A stretch of DNA of 64,000 bases from Rhizocola hellebori (GTDB lineage Bacteria > Actinomycetota > Actinomycetes > Mycobacteriales > Micromonosporaceae), in contig NZ_BONY01000047.1 of assembly GCF_016862955.1 (NCBI RefSeq), positions 1 to 64,000 of the forward strand. Reading direction: 5' to 3'. A model generated the notes under the pieces. The model did not search any database. It saw only the letters and a program-made list of their open reading frames with translations, and was not told the DNA's origin. A program made the translations under genes and the position numbers. The first letter of the stretch is position 1. Every line of letters begins with the position of its first letter. Below, piece after piece: positions 25,669 through 34,185 of the stretch.

Positions 25669-26124
25669 TCACCTCCACCGCTCGCGCTCGTCACCCGCCG
25701 CCTGATCGGGCGGCCGCAGGTGTTGCACCATCCGCTGGGCCATCTCGCGTCCGGCCGCGGACTCCTCCCCCATCGTCTCGGTGATGATCTGCTGTGCCCG
25801 CTCCCCCATCTGCCCAGCAGCCATCGCAATGGTCTGCATGATGGTCGCGGCTATCGCCTCGGGCGAAGCACGCCGGGCACGCTCATTCAGCCGCAGGTTC
25901 ACCAGCCGGCCGCTGACGTCGACCGTCACCTCGACCATGCCATTGACGTCGGTCGCGGTCACCTGCGCCTGCCGCAGCCGGTCGCTCATAGCCTTCGTGT
26001 CACTGGCCATCCGGTCGACGCGGTCGCGCCATCGCGCGACCTGCTCGTGGGCGCTGTCTGGATCCAGCAGACCGCCCGCACCCGGGTCACCGCCCCACAT
26101 CCGCCCCCCTTGATCGTCCGACAT
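25669..26124 (-). CDS. YbaB/EbfC-like protein of an ESX cluster
   Basis: A 151-aa protein. The core VNGMVEVTVDVSGRLVNLRLNERARRASPEAIAATIM matches the YbaB/EbfC nucleoid-protein fold, with an N-terminal helix carrying RWRDRVDRMASD and a charged C-terminal tail. In actinobacteria such copies frequently open ESX substrate or polymorphic toxin operons. Its ATG at 26124 begins the seven-gene minus-strand operon down to 22476. Confidence 0.75.
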   Translation of the reverse strand: MSDDQGGRMWGGDPGAGGLLDPDSAHEQVARWRDRVDRMASDTKAMSDRLRQAQVTATDVNGMVEVTVDVSGRLVNLRLNERARRASPEAIAATIMQTIAMAAGQMGERAQQIITETMGEESAAGREMAQRMVQHLRPPDQAAGDERERWR

Positions 26125-26188
26125 GGATATGTAGTCGGACGTTAGCAGGTGAACGAGGACACAAAAAAGACCGAGCGCCCACGGATGC

Positions 26189-27193
26189 TCAGTATTGCGC
26201 CAGTTCCCACTGTTGAACCAGGTCGATGTCCGGTGAAGTGGTCTGGTCCAGCACGCTGCGGTAGGACAGGCCGCGCCGTGGTGGGCGATGCGCTGTGGTC
26301 CGGATGCCGAGCTGGCGGGCTGCCTCGGCGAGCACGATGCCCGTCAGGAGACGATAGCGGCCGGCTTCGCCAGGCACGGCGACGCGGGCGAACTGGGCGC
26401 CCGGTGGGTGCTGCCAACCGTGGCCGTCTGGGAGGACGAGCACGGTGCCGGCGCCGGTCAGTTCGGTGCGATGTAAGGGCGGACCATCGGCATCTGGTGT
26501 ACAGATGACAACTCGGCTGCCCGGTGGCGGCGACCAGGCGTCACCGGCCGGCACGACCCGCAGCGGGTTGCGGTGGCTGCGCGCGGCCGCTCGGGCCTCA
26601 TTGCGCACCGGACGTGGCGTGCCGAACCACACCTTCTCACGGTCGTCGACGGTGACGGTCTGCCAGCCGAATGCGGCGGCCGAACGCAGTGAACTTCCCG
26701 CCTCGACGTGGTCACGCGGCGCGGCCAGCAGCAGGGCTGGACGGTGCGTCTCGGGGCGCGGGGCGCGTGCTTGGCGCCGGCCATTCGCATCGAGCAGGTA
26801 GTACAGGGCCACAGCCGCTGCGGTGGCCACGTTGAGCGTGTTGACGCCGTGGCCCGGCATAGGGATCTGCACTGTTCTGGCGGCGGCGCGCAGAACGTCG
26901 GGCCGCACGCCGCGGCGCTCGTTGCCGACCACGACGGATGCCCCGTCGTGCAGCAGCCCGGCACGGTACACCGACTCCGCCCCTGGCGTGTTGTCCACGG
27001 CGATGAGCTGGCCAGGGCCACCCAACAGCGCAGCTGTGTCCACAGTAGACAAATCCGGAAGCTGTTCGGCCAGGCCCCGGGTGTCGCGGAAGCTGCACGA
27101 TATGGCAAACATCCGCGCGGCTTCAGCGAGAGCTAGCGCGTTGGCGGGGTTCTCCACACCATCGCCGATCAGGTGGGCGCGCGTGCTCACCAT
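26189..27193 (-). CDS. SpoU/TrmH-type (SPOUT) RNA methyltransferase-like protein
   Basis: A 334-aa protein. Motif 2 is SVVVGNERRG (86-95) and motif 3 is IPMPGHGVNTLNVATAAAVALYYLL (110-134), both diagnostic of the SPOUT knot that binds S-adenosylmethionine. The usual N-terminal substrate-binding domain is missing or reduced. After the knot comes about 190 residues resembling a second, degenerate alpha/beta unit (HRPALLLAAPRDHVEAGSSL and VVICTPDADG). The RNA target is unknown. It overlaps the upstream metalloprotease-like gene by seven bases, so the two form a unit. Confidence 0.8.
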   Translation of the reverse strand: MVSTRAHLIGDGVENPANALALAEAARMFAISCSFRDTRGLAEQLPDLSTVDTAALLGGPGQLIAVDNTPGAESVYRAGLLHDGASVVVGNERRGVRPDVLRAAARTVQIPMPGHGVNTLNVATAAAVALYYLLDANGRRQARAPRPETHRPALLLAAPRDHVEAGSSLRSAAAFGWQTVTVDDREKVWFGTPRPVRNEARAAARSHRNPLRVVPAGDAWSPPPGSRVVICTPDADGPPLHRTELTGAGTVLVLPDGHGWQHPPGAQFARVAVPGEAGRYRLLTGIVLAEAARQLGIRTTAHRPPRRGLSYRSVLDQTTSPDIDLVQQWELAQY

Positions 27194-27747
27194 TGTGCCG
27201 CCCAGATGCGCCGCGCTCGCACGGCGTACTCGTCCGCGCGGCGTTCATGGTCGGCGGTACGCATCGCGCGGGTGCGGTGCTTGCCAGCGGCATGCTGGAT
27301 CATGTGGTGGCCGATCTCGTGCATGAGACCGTCGAAAAGCATGAAGTCGCGCAGGGTGCTGCCGGGCCAATCGACCCTGACGCCGGTGTGGCTGGGTGTC
27401 ACCCGGGCGCCTGCGCGCTGCAAGCGTGCCGTGGCCATGTCGGTGAGCTGACCGGACAGGTCCCACGGGGACATAGGCTGCTCAAACAACAGCACAAGCC
27501 CTGGCACCCGCAGCATCGCGACAGCCACACCGGCACCCGCCGCAGGCTGCTGCCGCAGCTCGACCCCACGCACGCCGTACACAGCGGCCGGCCCAAAGAA
27601 AGTCAGGATCCCAGCGATGTCGCCAGGGTCGGCTGGATGCACGAACCCGGCTCGCGGCGGGCAGACCCGCACGGGCACATGGGCCTTGGCCCGGCGGGTG
27701 GCGCGCAACAGGTACGGATCGGTGCGCAGGCTACGACTCAACAGCAC
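27187..27747 (-). CDS. Zinc-metalloprotease-like protein (HExxH)
   Basis: A 186-aa protein with HEIGHH at residues 143-148. A second acidic motif, HERRADEYA (167-175), lies about 20 residues later, as in gluzincin or minigluzincin-type peptidases. The N-terminal half is beta-rich with a hydrophobic strand (GVAVAMLRVPGLVLLFEQP). No signal peptide is seen, so it acts in the cytoplasm. GTG 27747 is the start. It is coupled to the SPOUT methyltransferase gene, an unusual combination whose joint function I do not know. Confidence 0.65.
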   Translation of the reverse strand: MLLSRSLRTDPYLLRATRRAKAHVPVRVCPPRAGFVHPADPGDIAGILTFFGPAAVYGVRGVELRQQPAAGAGVAVAMLRVPGLVLLFEQPMSPWDLSGQLTDMATARLQRAGARVTPSHTGVRVDWPGSTLRDFMLFDGLMHEIGHHMIQHAAGKHRTRAMRTADHERRADEYAVRARRIWAAQW

Positions 27748-27881
27748 TCACTGGAACTACCTAACAGCCAAACCGCACAGCACGCCACCGGGTTTTCGCC
27801 GACTCCACACCCGCCGTGCGCCCCTCATCGCGTCGCGAGGTGCGTTGAGCCGGTGGCGACTTCGGCCAGGATGGCGGGATT

Positions 27882-28415
27882 TCAGGCGGTCGCCTTGGTC
27901 CATGGTTGCAGGTGTGCGGGGATGGTGGCCATGGCTGGGTCGTGGGCGACGACGTGGTTGCGGTCGAAAGGCCACCGGCGGTCACCGGCCTCCCGGCCCA
28001 GCAGGAACCACAGGAAGGTCCACAGGTTGGTGGCCACGACGTAGCCGATTGCCTCGAAATCGGCCTGGTCGACGAATCCGACGCAACCGCTCAGCTCGCC
28101 GCTGGTGATGAGGACGTAGTGGTCGCCGTTGCCGTCGCCGGCCACGGGAAGCCAGCCGCGTTCGCGCCAGTTCGGGAACCAGCCGAGGACGCTGGCGATG
28201 CCAGTCACCGTGGGGCTGTCCTGCACACCGTAGAGGCCACCAGGTCCGATGAGATCGCCCTTGCACACACGCAGCCAGTCCACCAGATCGGCTGGAAGTG
28301 TCAGACCGGCGGCTTGTTGCAGATCGGCGATCTCGGCCTCGTCGGCGCCACCGGGAAACGACGTTCCGGGCGGCCGAACCGCCTCGTGGGCCAGCCGCAT
28401 AACCCCATCTCTCAT
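27882..28415 (-). CDS. SMI1/KNR4 (SUKH) family protein, probable immunity protein
   Basis: A 177-aa protein. The SUKH pattern is clear: GADEAEIADLQQAAGLTLPADLVDWLRVCKGDLIGPGGLYG, then WLPVAGDGNGDHYVLITS and CVGFVDQADFEAIGYVVATNLWTFLWFLL. SUKH proteins are the most common immunity proteins for polymorphic toxins and also act as scaffolds. No cognate toxin lies immediately next to it; the nearest is the ESX-type toxin about 3.3 kb away. Confidence 0.85.
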   Translation of the reverse strand: MRDGVMRLAHEAVRPPGTSFPGGADEAEIADLQQAAGLTLPADLVDWLRVCKGDLIGPGGLYGVQDSPTVTGIASVLGWFPNWRERGWLPVAGDGNGDHYVLITSGELSGCVGFVDQADFEAIGYVVATNLWTFLWFLLGREAGDRRWPFDRNHVVAHDPAMATIPAHLQPWTKATA

Positions 28416-28508
28416 GCCGGGCGACGGTAACAGGACGAGGCCGGCGATGAGCCGCGCGGCCTCAGGTCAGCACCGACGGCGTAGAAGTCCAGGTTAGGCA
28501 CCGATCCA

Positions 28509-29099
28509 CTATGCCGAACCGCTGTGTTTGCCGTGGGCTCGGGGTGGGCCTGCGACGGAGAAGAGGGCGTCCTCGTATTTCGCGCCTACTTCGATTCTCG
28601 TCAGGTCCCGATACCGGTATCGCGTAAGGGTTTTCGACCACTTGGCCGACGGGGAAATTTCACGCAACGATAGCGACTTCTGGCCGATTGCCTGTGGCAC
28701 ACCGATATAGGCGACCTGCGGGTCGCACTCTTCCACAAGCAAAGTGGTCAGTGGATACTTTGCGGTTGACAGCAGAAGCTCACGGGTGCTGCCGAGCGCG
28801 ATCGGTGGATCCGGAAGCCTCGGTGGCCATTGATCCCGAAGCGAAAGTGCCTTTTGTATGAACCGCTCCTTGGAGCCACTCGTTTCCAGCGCTTCCAGAT
28901 GTTTCGTGCGGAAGGCCACCCACCCGTTGAGGTAGATTTCGTCGTCCACATCGGCCATGAGGGTCCAGCGGGGCGACCATGCGAGCACGTACCCTCGAAG
29001 CTCGTCGCAGCCTGCGATGCTTCGTCTGACCCGCACCAGCTGAGCCCCTACGAGGACATTCGGAAGGCCGCCCTTGATCCTGCGCCACCGCCCGGACAT
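28509..29099 (-). CDS. Uncharacterised 196-aa protein
   Basis: A soluble protein with no signal peptide. The N-terminus, RIKGGLPNVLVGAQLVRVRRSIAG, leads into a beta-rich segment (LRGYVLAWSPRWTLMADVDDEIYLNGWVAFRTKHLEALE), possibly an SH3-like or barrel fold. A second domain follows, ending RYRYRDLTRIEVGAKYEDAL. I do not recognise a family. ATG 29099 is well placed, and a 93-bp gap separates its stop from the SUKH gene start. Confidence 0.6.
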   Translation of the reverse strand: MSGRWRRIKGGLPNVLVGAQLVRVRRSIAGCDELRGYVLAWSPRWTLMADVDDEIYLNGWVAFRTKHLEALETSGSKERFIQKALSLRDQWPPRLPDPPIALGSTRELLLSTAKYPLTTLLVEECDPQVAYIGVPQAIGQKSLSLREISPSAKWSKTLTRYRYRDLTRIEVGAKYEDALFSVAGPPRAHGKHSGSA

Positions 29100-29208
29100 T
29101 TAGTTCTCACCCCCCAAACCATAGCTAGTCGGCGAAGTCATCAACCGCGGTAACCCATGTTCTTTCATTCAACGGCTTCGGTCCATTGGTTTTGCCGCAC
29201 ACGCGCAG

Positions 29209-29241
29209 GCGGGCAGCACCCACGTCTGGGGTGCTGCCCGC
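29209..29241 (-). terminator. Hairpin terminator of the GDSL esterase gene
   Basis: GCGGGCAGCACCC (29209-29221) and GGGTGCTGCCCGC (29229-29241) form a perfect 13-bp stem with a 7-base loop, 18 bases after the minus-strand stop at 29259. Confidence 0.8.
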
Positions 29242-29258
29242 TTTCCGAATGGCGATCC

Positions 29259-30368
29259 TTAGCGGGGCGACCAGCGCTGTGCGCCGGTGCCGTTGCACGC
29301 CCACAGCTGGATGAGGGTGCCGTTGGTGGTGCCGCTGGCGTTGACGTCTATGCATTTGCCCGAGCCGGCGCCGACGATGGTGCCGTCGGCGTTGAAGGTG
29401 AAGCGCTGGGCGGAAGTGTTGTTACAGGGCCAGATCTGAACCTTTGTGCCGTTGGCGGTGCCGTTGGCGTTGATGTCGAGGCAGCGGTCGCCGAAGATGC
29501 GAAGCTCGCCTGCGGCAGTGCGCGTCCAGCGCTGGTTGGCGTTGCCGTGGCAGTCCCAGAGGTGCACTTGGGCGCCCTGGGTGTTGGCGCCGCCGGAAAC
29601 GTCCATGCAGCGCTTGGACTGTGGGTTGGACAGAAGCGCGGCTGAGCCGACGGGGGGCACGGCCACCGACGAGAGGCTGCCCGGCACCGATTGCATCGCC
29701 GCGTACCAGCGCGCCGCCATCTTGTCGTAGCCGCCCGCGTTGGGGTGCAGGCCGTCGGCGAGGTCGGCGGTGGTGAAGCCGGTGTGCTGGTCGACCAGGT
29801 GGGTGCGGGGCCCCTTCTGCGCGACGATGCCGGGCAGGGCGGCGTTGAACGTCTGCGACTGGGCTTCCTGGCCGGCGTTGCTGCGCGGCACCAGCTGAGC
29901 CACGAACAGCTCGACCAGCGGCGCATTGACACGGATCTTGTCGATCAGCGCGGACAGCCGGGCCGGCGCGTTGGGTACGTCGAAGTTTTGGCCGATGTCG
30001 TTGGTGCCGATGTGCAGCAGGATCGTGCGAGGATTCGCGGCCCGTATCCAGCCGACGATGTTCGCGTCGAGCTGGTCGATGCGCCAGCCGGAGTGACCTT
30101 CGTGGTCGTGGTCGCCGAGGTTGGCAGGCCCGTTCACTCCCGAACCGACGAAGTCGGTCAGGGTGCCTGCGGCGGCGAGTCGCTGCCACAGCCCGATACG
30201 GTATCCGCCGGGCACATTGAAGCCATCGGTGATCGAGTCGCCAAGCGGCATTATCCTTACGCCGCCGTTGGACTCGGCCTGCGCCGGGGCGGCGACGGCC
30301 AGTGACAGCCCGGCGGCCAATGCCAGGCCGATCCCGGCGGCACCGAGCCGCCTGAGGTTCCATCGCAT
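29259..30368 (-). CDS. Secreted SGNH/GDSL esterase with CBM13 lectin domain
   Basis: A 369-aa exported hydrolase. ATG 30368 follows GAGAGGA, and the signal peptide ends AQA-ES near residue 31. Block I is GDSITDG (Ser45 nucleophile). HIGTNDIG and DGLHPNAGGYDKM carry the remaining oxyanion and catalytic Asp/His residues. The last 130 residues are a ricin-type beta-trefoil with SAALLSNPQSKRCMDVSGG, GTKVQIWPCN and closing QRW motifs. This build is typical of acetylxylan or related carbohydrate esterases that bind polysaccharide. Its promoter shares a 10-bp motif with the divergent GH97 gene. Confidence 0.9.
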   Translation of the reverse strand: MRWNLRRLGAAGIGLALAAGLSLAVAAPAQAESNGGVRIMPLGDSITDGFNVPGGYRIGLWQRLAAAGTLTDFVGSGVNGPANLGDHDHEGHSGWRIDQLDANIVGWIRAANPRTILLHIGTNDIGQNFDVPNAPARLSALIDKIRVNAPLVELFVAQLVPRSNAGQEAQSQTFNAALPGIVAQKGPRTHLVDQHTGFTTADLADGLHPNAGGYDKMAARWYAAMQSVPGSLSSVAVPPVGSAALLSNPQSKRCMDVSGGANTQGAQVHLWDCHGNANQRWTRTAAGELRIFGDRCLDINANGTANGTKVQIWPCNNTSAQRFTFNADGTIVGAGSGKCIDVNASGTTNGTLIQLWACNGTGAQRWSPR

Positions 30369-30710
30369 AGCGGGTCCTCTCTGATGGACAAGTGAAGGCA
30401 ACGTTGTCAATAGTGGTCGGGTACCTGGCAGGCTCGGAACTATTGCAAACATGTAAAGAAATGGATGTCAAGAGCTGTCCCGCCGGGATGGCCGTCCCAA
30501 AACTTTTGTCGCAAGGCCCGAACTAAGTCCGACCTGGCAGAAACATCTGGACATCGAAATAAAAGAATCGTAAAGTTGGCTCGCCAGGCAGCGGCGTGCC
30601 CGGGTTCACCCAGAGGAAATTCACCACGGCGAAGGCCGGTGAAGGGGCATGCCGCAAGCGGCGGGCATCCATGCACCGGTACAACGTTGTCCCGCTGCAT
30701 GGAGGAACTC
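30369..30710. promoter_or_regulatory. Divergent promoter region with two copies of CAACGTTGTC
   Basis: This 342-bp gap separates the GDSL-CBM13 and GH97-CBM13 genes and contains no credible gene. CAACGTTGTC occurs at 30399-30408 and 30682-30691, near each gene's start. The core CAACGTTG is palindromic, as in LacI-family sugar-regulator sites. The first copy overlaps a minus-strand TTGACA (-35-like, 30405-30410). GGAGGA at 30701-30706 is the ribosome binding site for GTG 30711. Co-regulation by one sugar repressor is inferred. Confidence 0.5.
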
Positions 30711-33332
30711 GTGCCCACACCTAGCCGTCACCGTCGCCAGGTCTTGGCCGCGCTCGTTGCGGTGGTCATCGCCGTGGTGCTGAACCCCGGCCGGGCCTTC
30801 GCCGCGCCGCTCACCTGGACCGTCACCGCCCCCGGCGGCGCCGCCCTGACAGCCAGCGTCTCCCTCGACGGCGGCCTGCTGACGTTCTCCGCGGCGCGAA
30901 ACGGCGTCACTGTGCTTTCGCCTGCGCCGCTGGGCGTCGAGACCGCAGCAGTGGATCTCACCCGCAACCTGTCGTTCAGCCAGCGGCAGGACCGCACGGT
31001 CACCGAGACCTACACGATGCCGACCGGCAAGCAGCGCAACCGCCAAACCTCGTACAACGAAACGGTTCTGTCCTTCACAGGCATCGGCGGAGCGCGCCTT
31101 GACGTGGTGGTTCGCGTATCCGCGACCGGCGTCGCTTACCGCTACGTCCTGCCGGGTACCGGGTCGGTGACCGTGCGGCGGGAGGCGTCGGCGTGGGCCG
31201 TGCCCGCCTCGGCCCCGGCCTGGCTGTCGCCCGCGCACGCCGAGGATCAGGGCGTGTGGTTCGAAACCACGGCCGGTGGGGCTGCCACTGCCACTTATCC
31301 AGCTCCGGCGCTGTTCGACGTCGGCGGCACCTTCGCCCTGTTAGCCGAGTCCGATGTGGATGGACGCTACGCCGCGGCGAGCTTGTCCCATCTGACCGGC
31401 ACCGGGACGTTCACCATCGCGTTGGCCAGCCCCACCATCGCCACGACGCTGCCGCTTTCCAGCCCTTGGCGCACCGCCGCGATCGGGGACCTCAAAACTG
31501 TCACCGAATCCACGCTCGTTGACGACCTCGCCACACCGTCCAAAGTGGCCGACACCTCATGGGTCAGGCCCGGAACGGTGGCCTGGTCGTGGCTCACCGA
31601 GCATTCCAGCCCGTCCGATCCCGCGCGGCAGCGCCAGTACATCGACTTCGCGCAACGCAACGGCTGGGGTTACGTGCTCATCGACGAAGGATGGCAGTTC
31701 AGCTGGGCACCGGATGTCGTCGCCTACGCCCGCGCCCGTGGCGTCGCAGTCATCCTGTGGTTCAACTCCGCCAGCTTGCAAACCCCGCAGCAACGCGAAC
31801 AGTGGCTGCCGCTGGTCAAAAGCTGGGGTGTGGCCGGCGTGAAGATTGACTTCAGCTTCCAGTTCACCCAGCCGACGCTGCAGTGGTACGACGCCGTGCT
31901 GGCCCGCACCGCGCAGCTGCAGCTGATGGCCAACTTCCACGGCAGCGCCACCCCACGCGGCATGCAGCGCACCTGGCCACACGTGATGACGGCCGAGGCT
32001 GTATACGGAGCCGAGCAGCAAGCCAACCGGGCCGCCCTCAACACCATCCTGCCCTTCACCCGCAACGCCATTTCCAGCATGGACTTCACCCCGGTCACCT
32101 TCAGCATCAGCAACCGCGACACGACCGACGCCCACGAGCTGGCCACGGCGATCGTGTTCGAATCCGGTTGGCAGCACGACGCCGACAACCCGGGCAGTTA
32201 CGAAGCAAGGCCCGAGGCTCTGCGAATCCTCAACCAGCTTCCGTCCGCCTGGGAGGAGACCCGCCTTCTCGCCGGACGCCCGGGACGCGAGGCTTACCTG
32301 GCCCGTCGCAACGCTGGGAAGTGGTATGTGGCAGGGGTTTCCGCCCTCTCCGCCAAGACGTTCAGCACCCCGCTGACGTTCCTCGGTGGTGGGCAGTGGC
32401 TGGCCGAGACCGTCCGCGACGGAACCGGTTCGCTGCTGCGCGAGACGCGTGTCGTCACCAGCGCCGACACTCTGTCAGTGCCCATGCCCACGCGTGGTGG
32501 TTTCGCCACCGTCCTTTGCGCTTATACGGCCGGGCTCACCACCTGTGGCACCGGTGCCGCGGGTGGCATTCTCAAAGGCCACGAGTCCGGGCTGTGCATC
32601 GACGTGCCCGGAGGCAGCCAGGCCAACAGCACCCCGGTGAACCTGTGGGACTGCAGCGGTGGCGCGAATCAGAGCTGGACCTCCACTCCCGCCGGGCAGC
32701 TCACCATCTTCGGCGGCAAGTGCCTCGACGTTCGCAGCTCCGGCACAGCCAACGGCACGGTCGTACAGATCTATGACTGCAACAACTCCGGCGCGCAGCA
32801 ATGGAGTGTCAACGGCGACGGCTCAGTCGTCAATCCGGCCTCGGGCAAGTGCCTTGACGCCTTCGACCATGGGCTGGCCAACGGCACCGGGCTCATCATC
32901 TGGACCTGTTCCGGCTCCGCCAATCAGAAATGGGCCCGCAACCCCGTGCCCGGAGTGCTCAAGGGACAGCAGTCCGGCCGATGCGTGGACGTTCCGAACA
33001 GCAACCAGGCCAACGGAACCAGGCCCGCACTGTGGGACTGCCATGGCGCCGCCAACCAGATCTGGACCTCGTCGGTCTCCAATCAGCTGGTGGTGTTCGG
33101 CCTCAAATGCCTGGAAGCGGCCGGGGGATCCAGCGCCGACGGCACCGCGGTGCGCAGCTGGGACTGTAATGGCTCGGCCGCCCAGCAATGGCGGGTACGC
33201 TCGGACGGTTCGGTCGTGGGCGTCGCCTCCGGCAAGTGCCTCGACGCCACCGGCCAGGGCACGGCCAACGGCACCCTGCTCGTGATCTGGCCGTGTACGG
33301 GCGCCGCCAACCAGAGATGGGCACGCCTCTAG
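30711..33332 (+). CDS. Secreted GH97 family glycosidase with two CBM13 domains
   Basis: An 873-aa exported enzyme. The GTG start at 30711 is set by GGAGGA just upstream; the signal peptide ends AFA-AP near residue 29. An N-terminal beta domain (about 30-260) precedes the TIM barrel with WVRPGTVAWSWLTEHSS, YIDFAQRNGWGYVLIDEGW, GVKIDFSF (Asp380, possible nucleophile) and LMANFHGSATPRGMQRTWP. GH97 enzymes are alpha-glucosidases or alpha-galactosidases; the Asp suggests the retaining galactosidase type. From about residue 620 there are two ricin-like trefoils with six QxW-type repeats. Its stop overlaps the convergent S51 gene stop. Confidence 0.88.
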   Translation: MPTPSRHRRQVLAALVAVVIAVVLNPGRAFAAPLTWTVTAPGGAALTASVSLDGGLLTFSAARNGVTVLSPAPLGVETAAVDLTRNLSFSQRQDRTVTETYTMPTGKQRNRQTSYNETVLSFTGIGGARLDVVVRVSATGVAYRYVLPGTGSVTVRREASAWAVPASAPAWLSPAHAEDQGVWFETTAGGAATATYPAPALFDVGGTFALLAESDVDGRYAAASLSHLTGTGTFTIALASPTIATTLPLSSPWRTAAIGDLKTVTESTLVDDLATPSKVADTSWVRPGTVAWSWLTEHSSPSDPARQRQYIDFAQRNGWGYVLIDEGWQFSWAPDVVAYARARGVAVILWFNSASLQTPQQREQWLPLVKSWGVAGVKIDFSFQFTQPTLQWYDAVLARTAQLQLMANFHGSATPRGMQRTWPHVMTAEAVYGAEQQANRAALNTILPFTRNAISSMDFTPVTFSISNRDTTDAHELATAIVFESGWQHDADNPGSYEARPEALRILNQLPSAWEETRLLAGRPGREAYLARRNAGKWYVAGVSALSAKTFSTPLTFLGGGQWLAETVRDGTGSLLRETRVVTSADTLSVPMPTRGGFATVLCAYTAGLTTCGTGAAGGILKGHESGLCIDVPGGSQANSTPVNLWDCSGGANQSWTSTPAGQLTIFGGKCLDVRSSGTANGTVVQIYDCNNSGAQQWSVNGDGSVVNPASGKCLDAFDHGLANGTGLIIWTCSGSANQKWARNPVPGVLKGQQSGRCVDVPNSNQANGTRPALWDCHGAANQIWTSSVSNQLVVFGLKCLEAAGGSSADGTAVRSWDCNGSAAQQWRVRSDGSVVGVASGKCLDATGQGTANGTLLVIWPCTGAANQRWARL

Positions 33333-33988
33333 CCGAACTTCGTCCATTTCCCTTCGGAGATCACCTCGACGGAGCCATCGACGACCTTGATCGCCGTCTG
33401 TTCGTCGATGGCATAGGCCGGCCCGCCGATTTCGGCCGCCCACCGCTGTGCGTCAGCAAGGGTGTTCGTGGGGAAAGCGTCCAGGTGCGGGAAGATCGAG
33501 AAATCGACGACTCCCAGGGTTCGGTCGTCCGGCGCGGACGTCCACTCGACGAAGTACGTTCCGATCCGGGGCGTCATCACCATGCTTCCGGCGCTGACTC
33601 CCACCCAGACCGTGTCGGGCAGCGAGGGCAGCAGATCGGCCAGCCCCGACTCGCGCATCCAGTGGCACAGGTATGTTGCGTCGCCGCCGTCGACCAGCAG
33701 CACGTCGGCCTCCCGGGCCCAGGGAACCCATCGCTGCGCGCCGATGGTGGGCAACGCGGTGAGCTCGAGGACACCGAGCGACGCCCAGCCCAGGCCGGAC
33801 AGGTGCCGAAAATCGGGTTCGGCGGCGACGAAGCCCCGTACCGATGTCGGACCACACATCGGGTGACCCCATTGTGCTGTCGGGATGCACAGGGCGCGGC
33901 ACTCGCCGATCGGCTTACCCAAAAGCTGCACGAGCGCCGATTGGATGCTGGGATTGGTGACGCCGCCTGAGGTCAGTAAGAGCTTCAA
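33329..33988 (-). CDS. Peptidase S51 (dipeptidase E-like) family protein
   Basis: A 219-aa protein with an opening MKLLLTSGGVTN and DVLLVDGGDATYLCHWMRESG. The nucleophile elbow GVSAGSMVM has Ser132, and FPHLDAFPTN provides the later motif. These match the glutamine-amidotransferase-like fold of PepE/cyanophycinase relatives, which cleave Asp-X dipeptides or unknown peptides. It is cytoplasmic. Its stop codon shares the CTAG at 33329-33332 with the convergent GH97 stop. Confidence 0.85.
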   Translation of the reverse strand: MKLLLTSGGVTNPSIQSALVQLLGKPIGECRALCIPTAQWGHPMCGPTSVRGFVAAEPDFRHLSGLGWASLGVLELTALPTIGAQRWVPWAREADVLLVDGGDATYLCHWMRESGLADLLPSLPDTVWVGVSAGSMVMTPRIGTYFVEWTSAPDDRTLGVVDFSIFPHLDAFPTNTLADAQRWAAEIGGPAYAIDEQTAIKVVDGSVEVISEGKWTKFG

Positions 33989-34006
33989 GATGACTCCAAT
34001 TCGTGT

Positions 34007-34183
34007 CTAGAGGTGGTAGGTGGTCTGGCTGAAGGGGCCGCCCTTGGCGTACGCGTATGCCTTGTCTGGTCTCACCTCGAAGACCACGAGCTGGGAGCGG
34101 GACGTCTTGGAGACCACGGCGCCGTTGCGGACACCGAGGTCCCAGCGGCCGTCCCAGCGATCACGGGAAAACTGGTCGGATCC
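34007..34183 (-). pseudogene. C-terminal remnant of a pyridoxamine-phosphate-oxidase-like gene
   Basis: Between the SRPBCC stop and the S51 gene, the minus strand reads a 58-residue coding-like fragment with no start codon at its beginning. It contains DRWDGRWDLGVRNGAV, then QLVVFEVRPDKAYAYAKGG and ends FSQTTYHL. The final part resembles the conserved end of FMN-binding split-barrel (PPOX-like) proteins. The N-terminal two thirds are missing, replaced by the SRPBCC gene. This suggests decay after insertion or deletion. Confidence 0.5.
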
Positions 34184-34185
34184 AC

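Noticed and set aside
32823-33443. Minus-strand frame opposite the GH97 CBM13 region
   Set aside because: It is the antisense image of the repeated trefoil codons.
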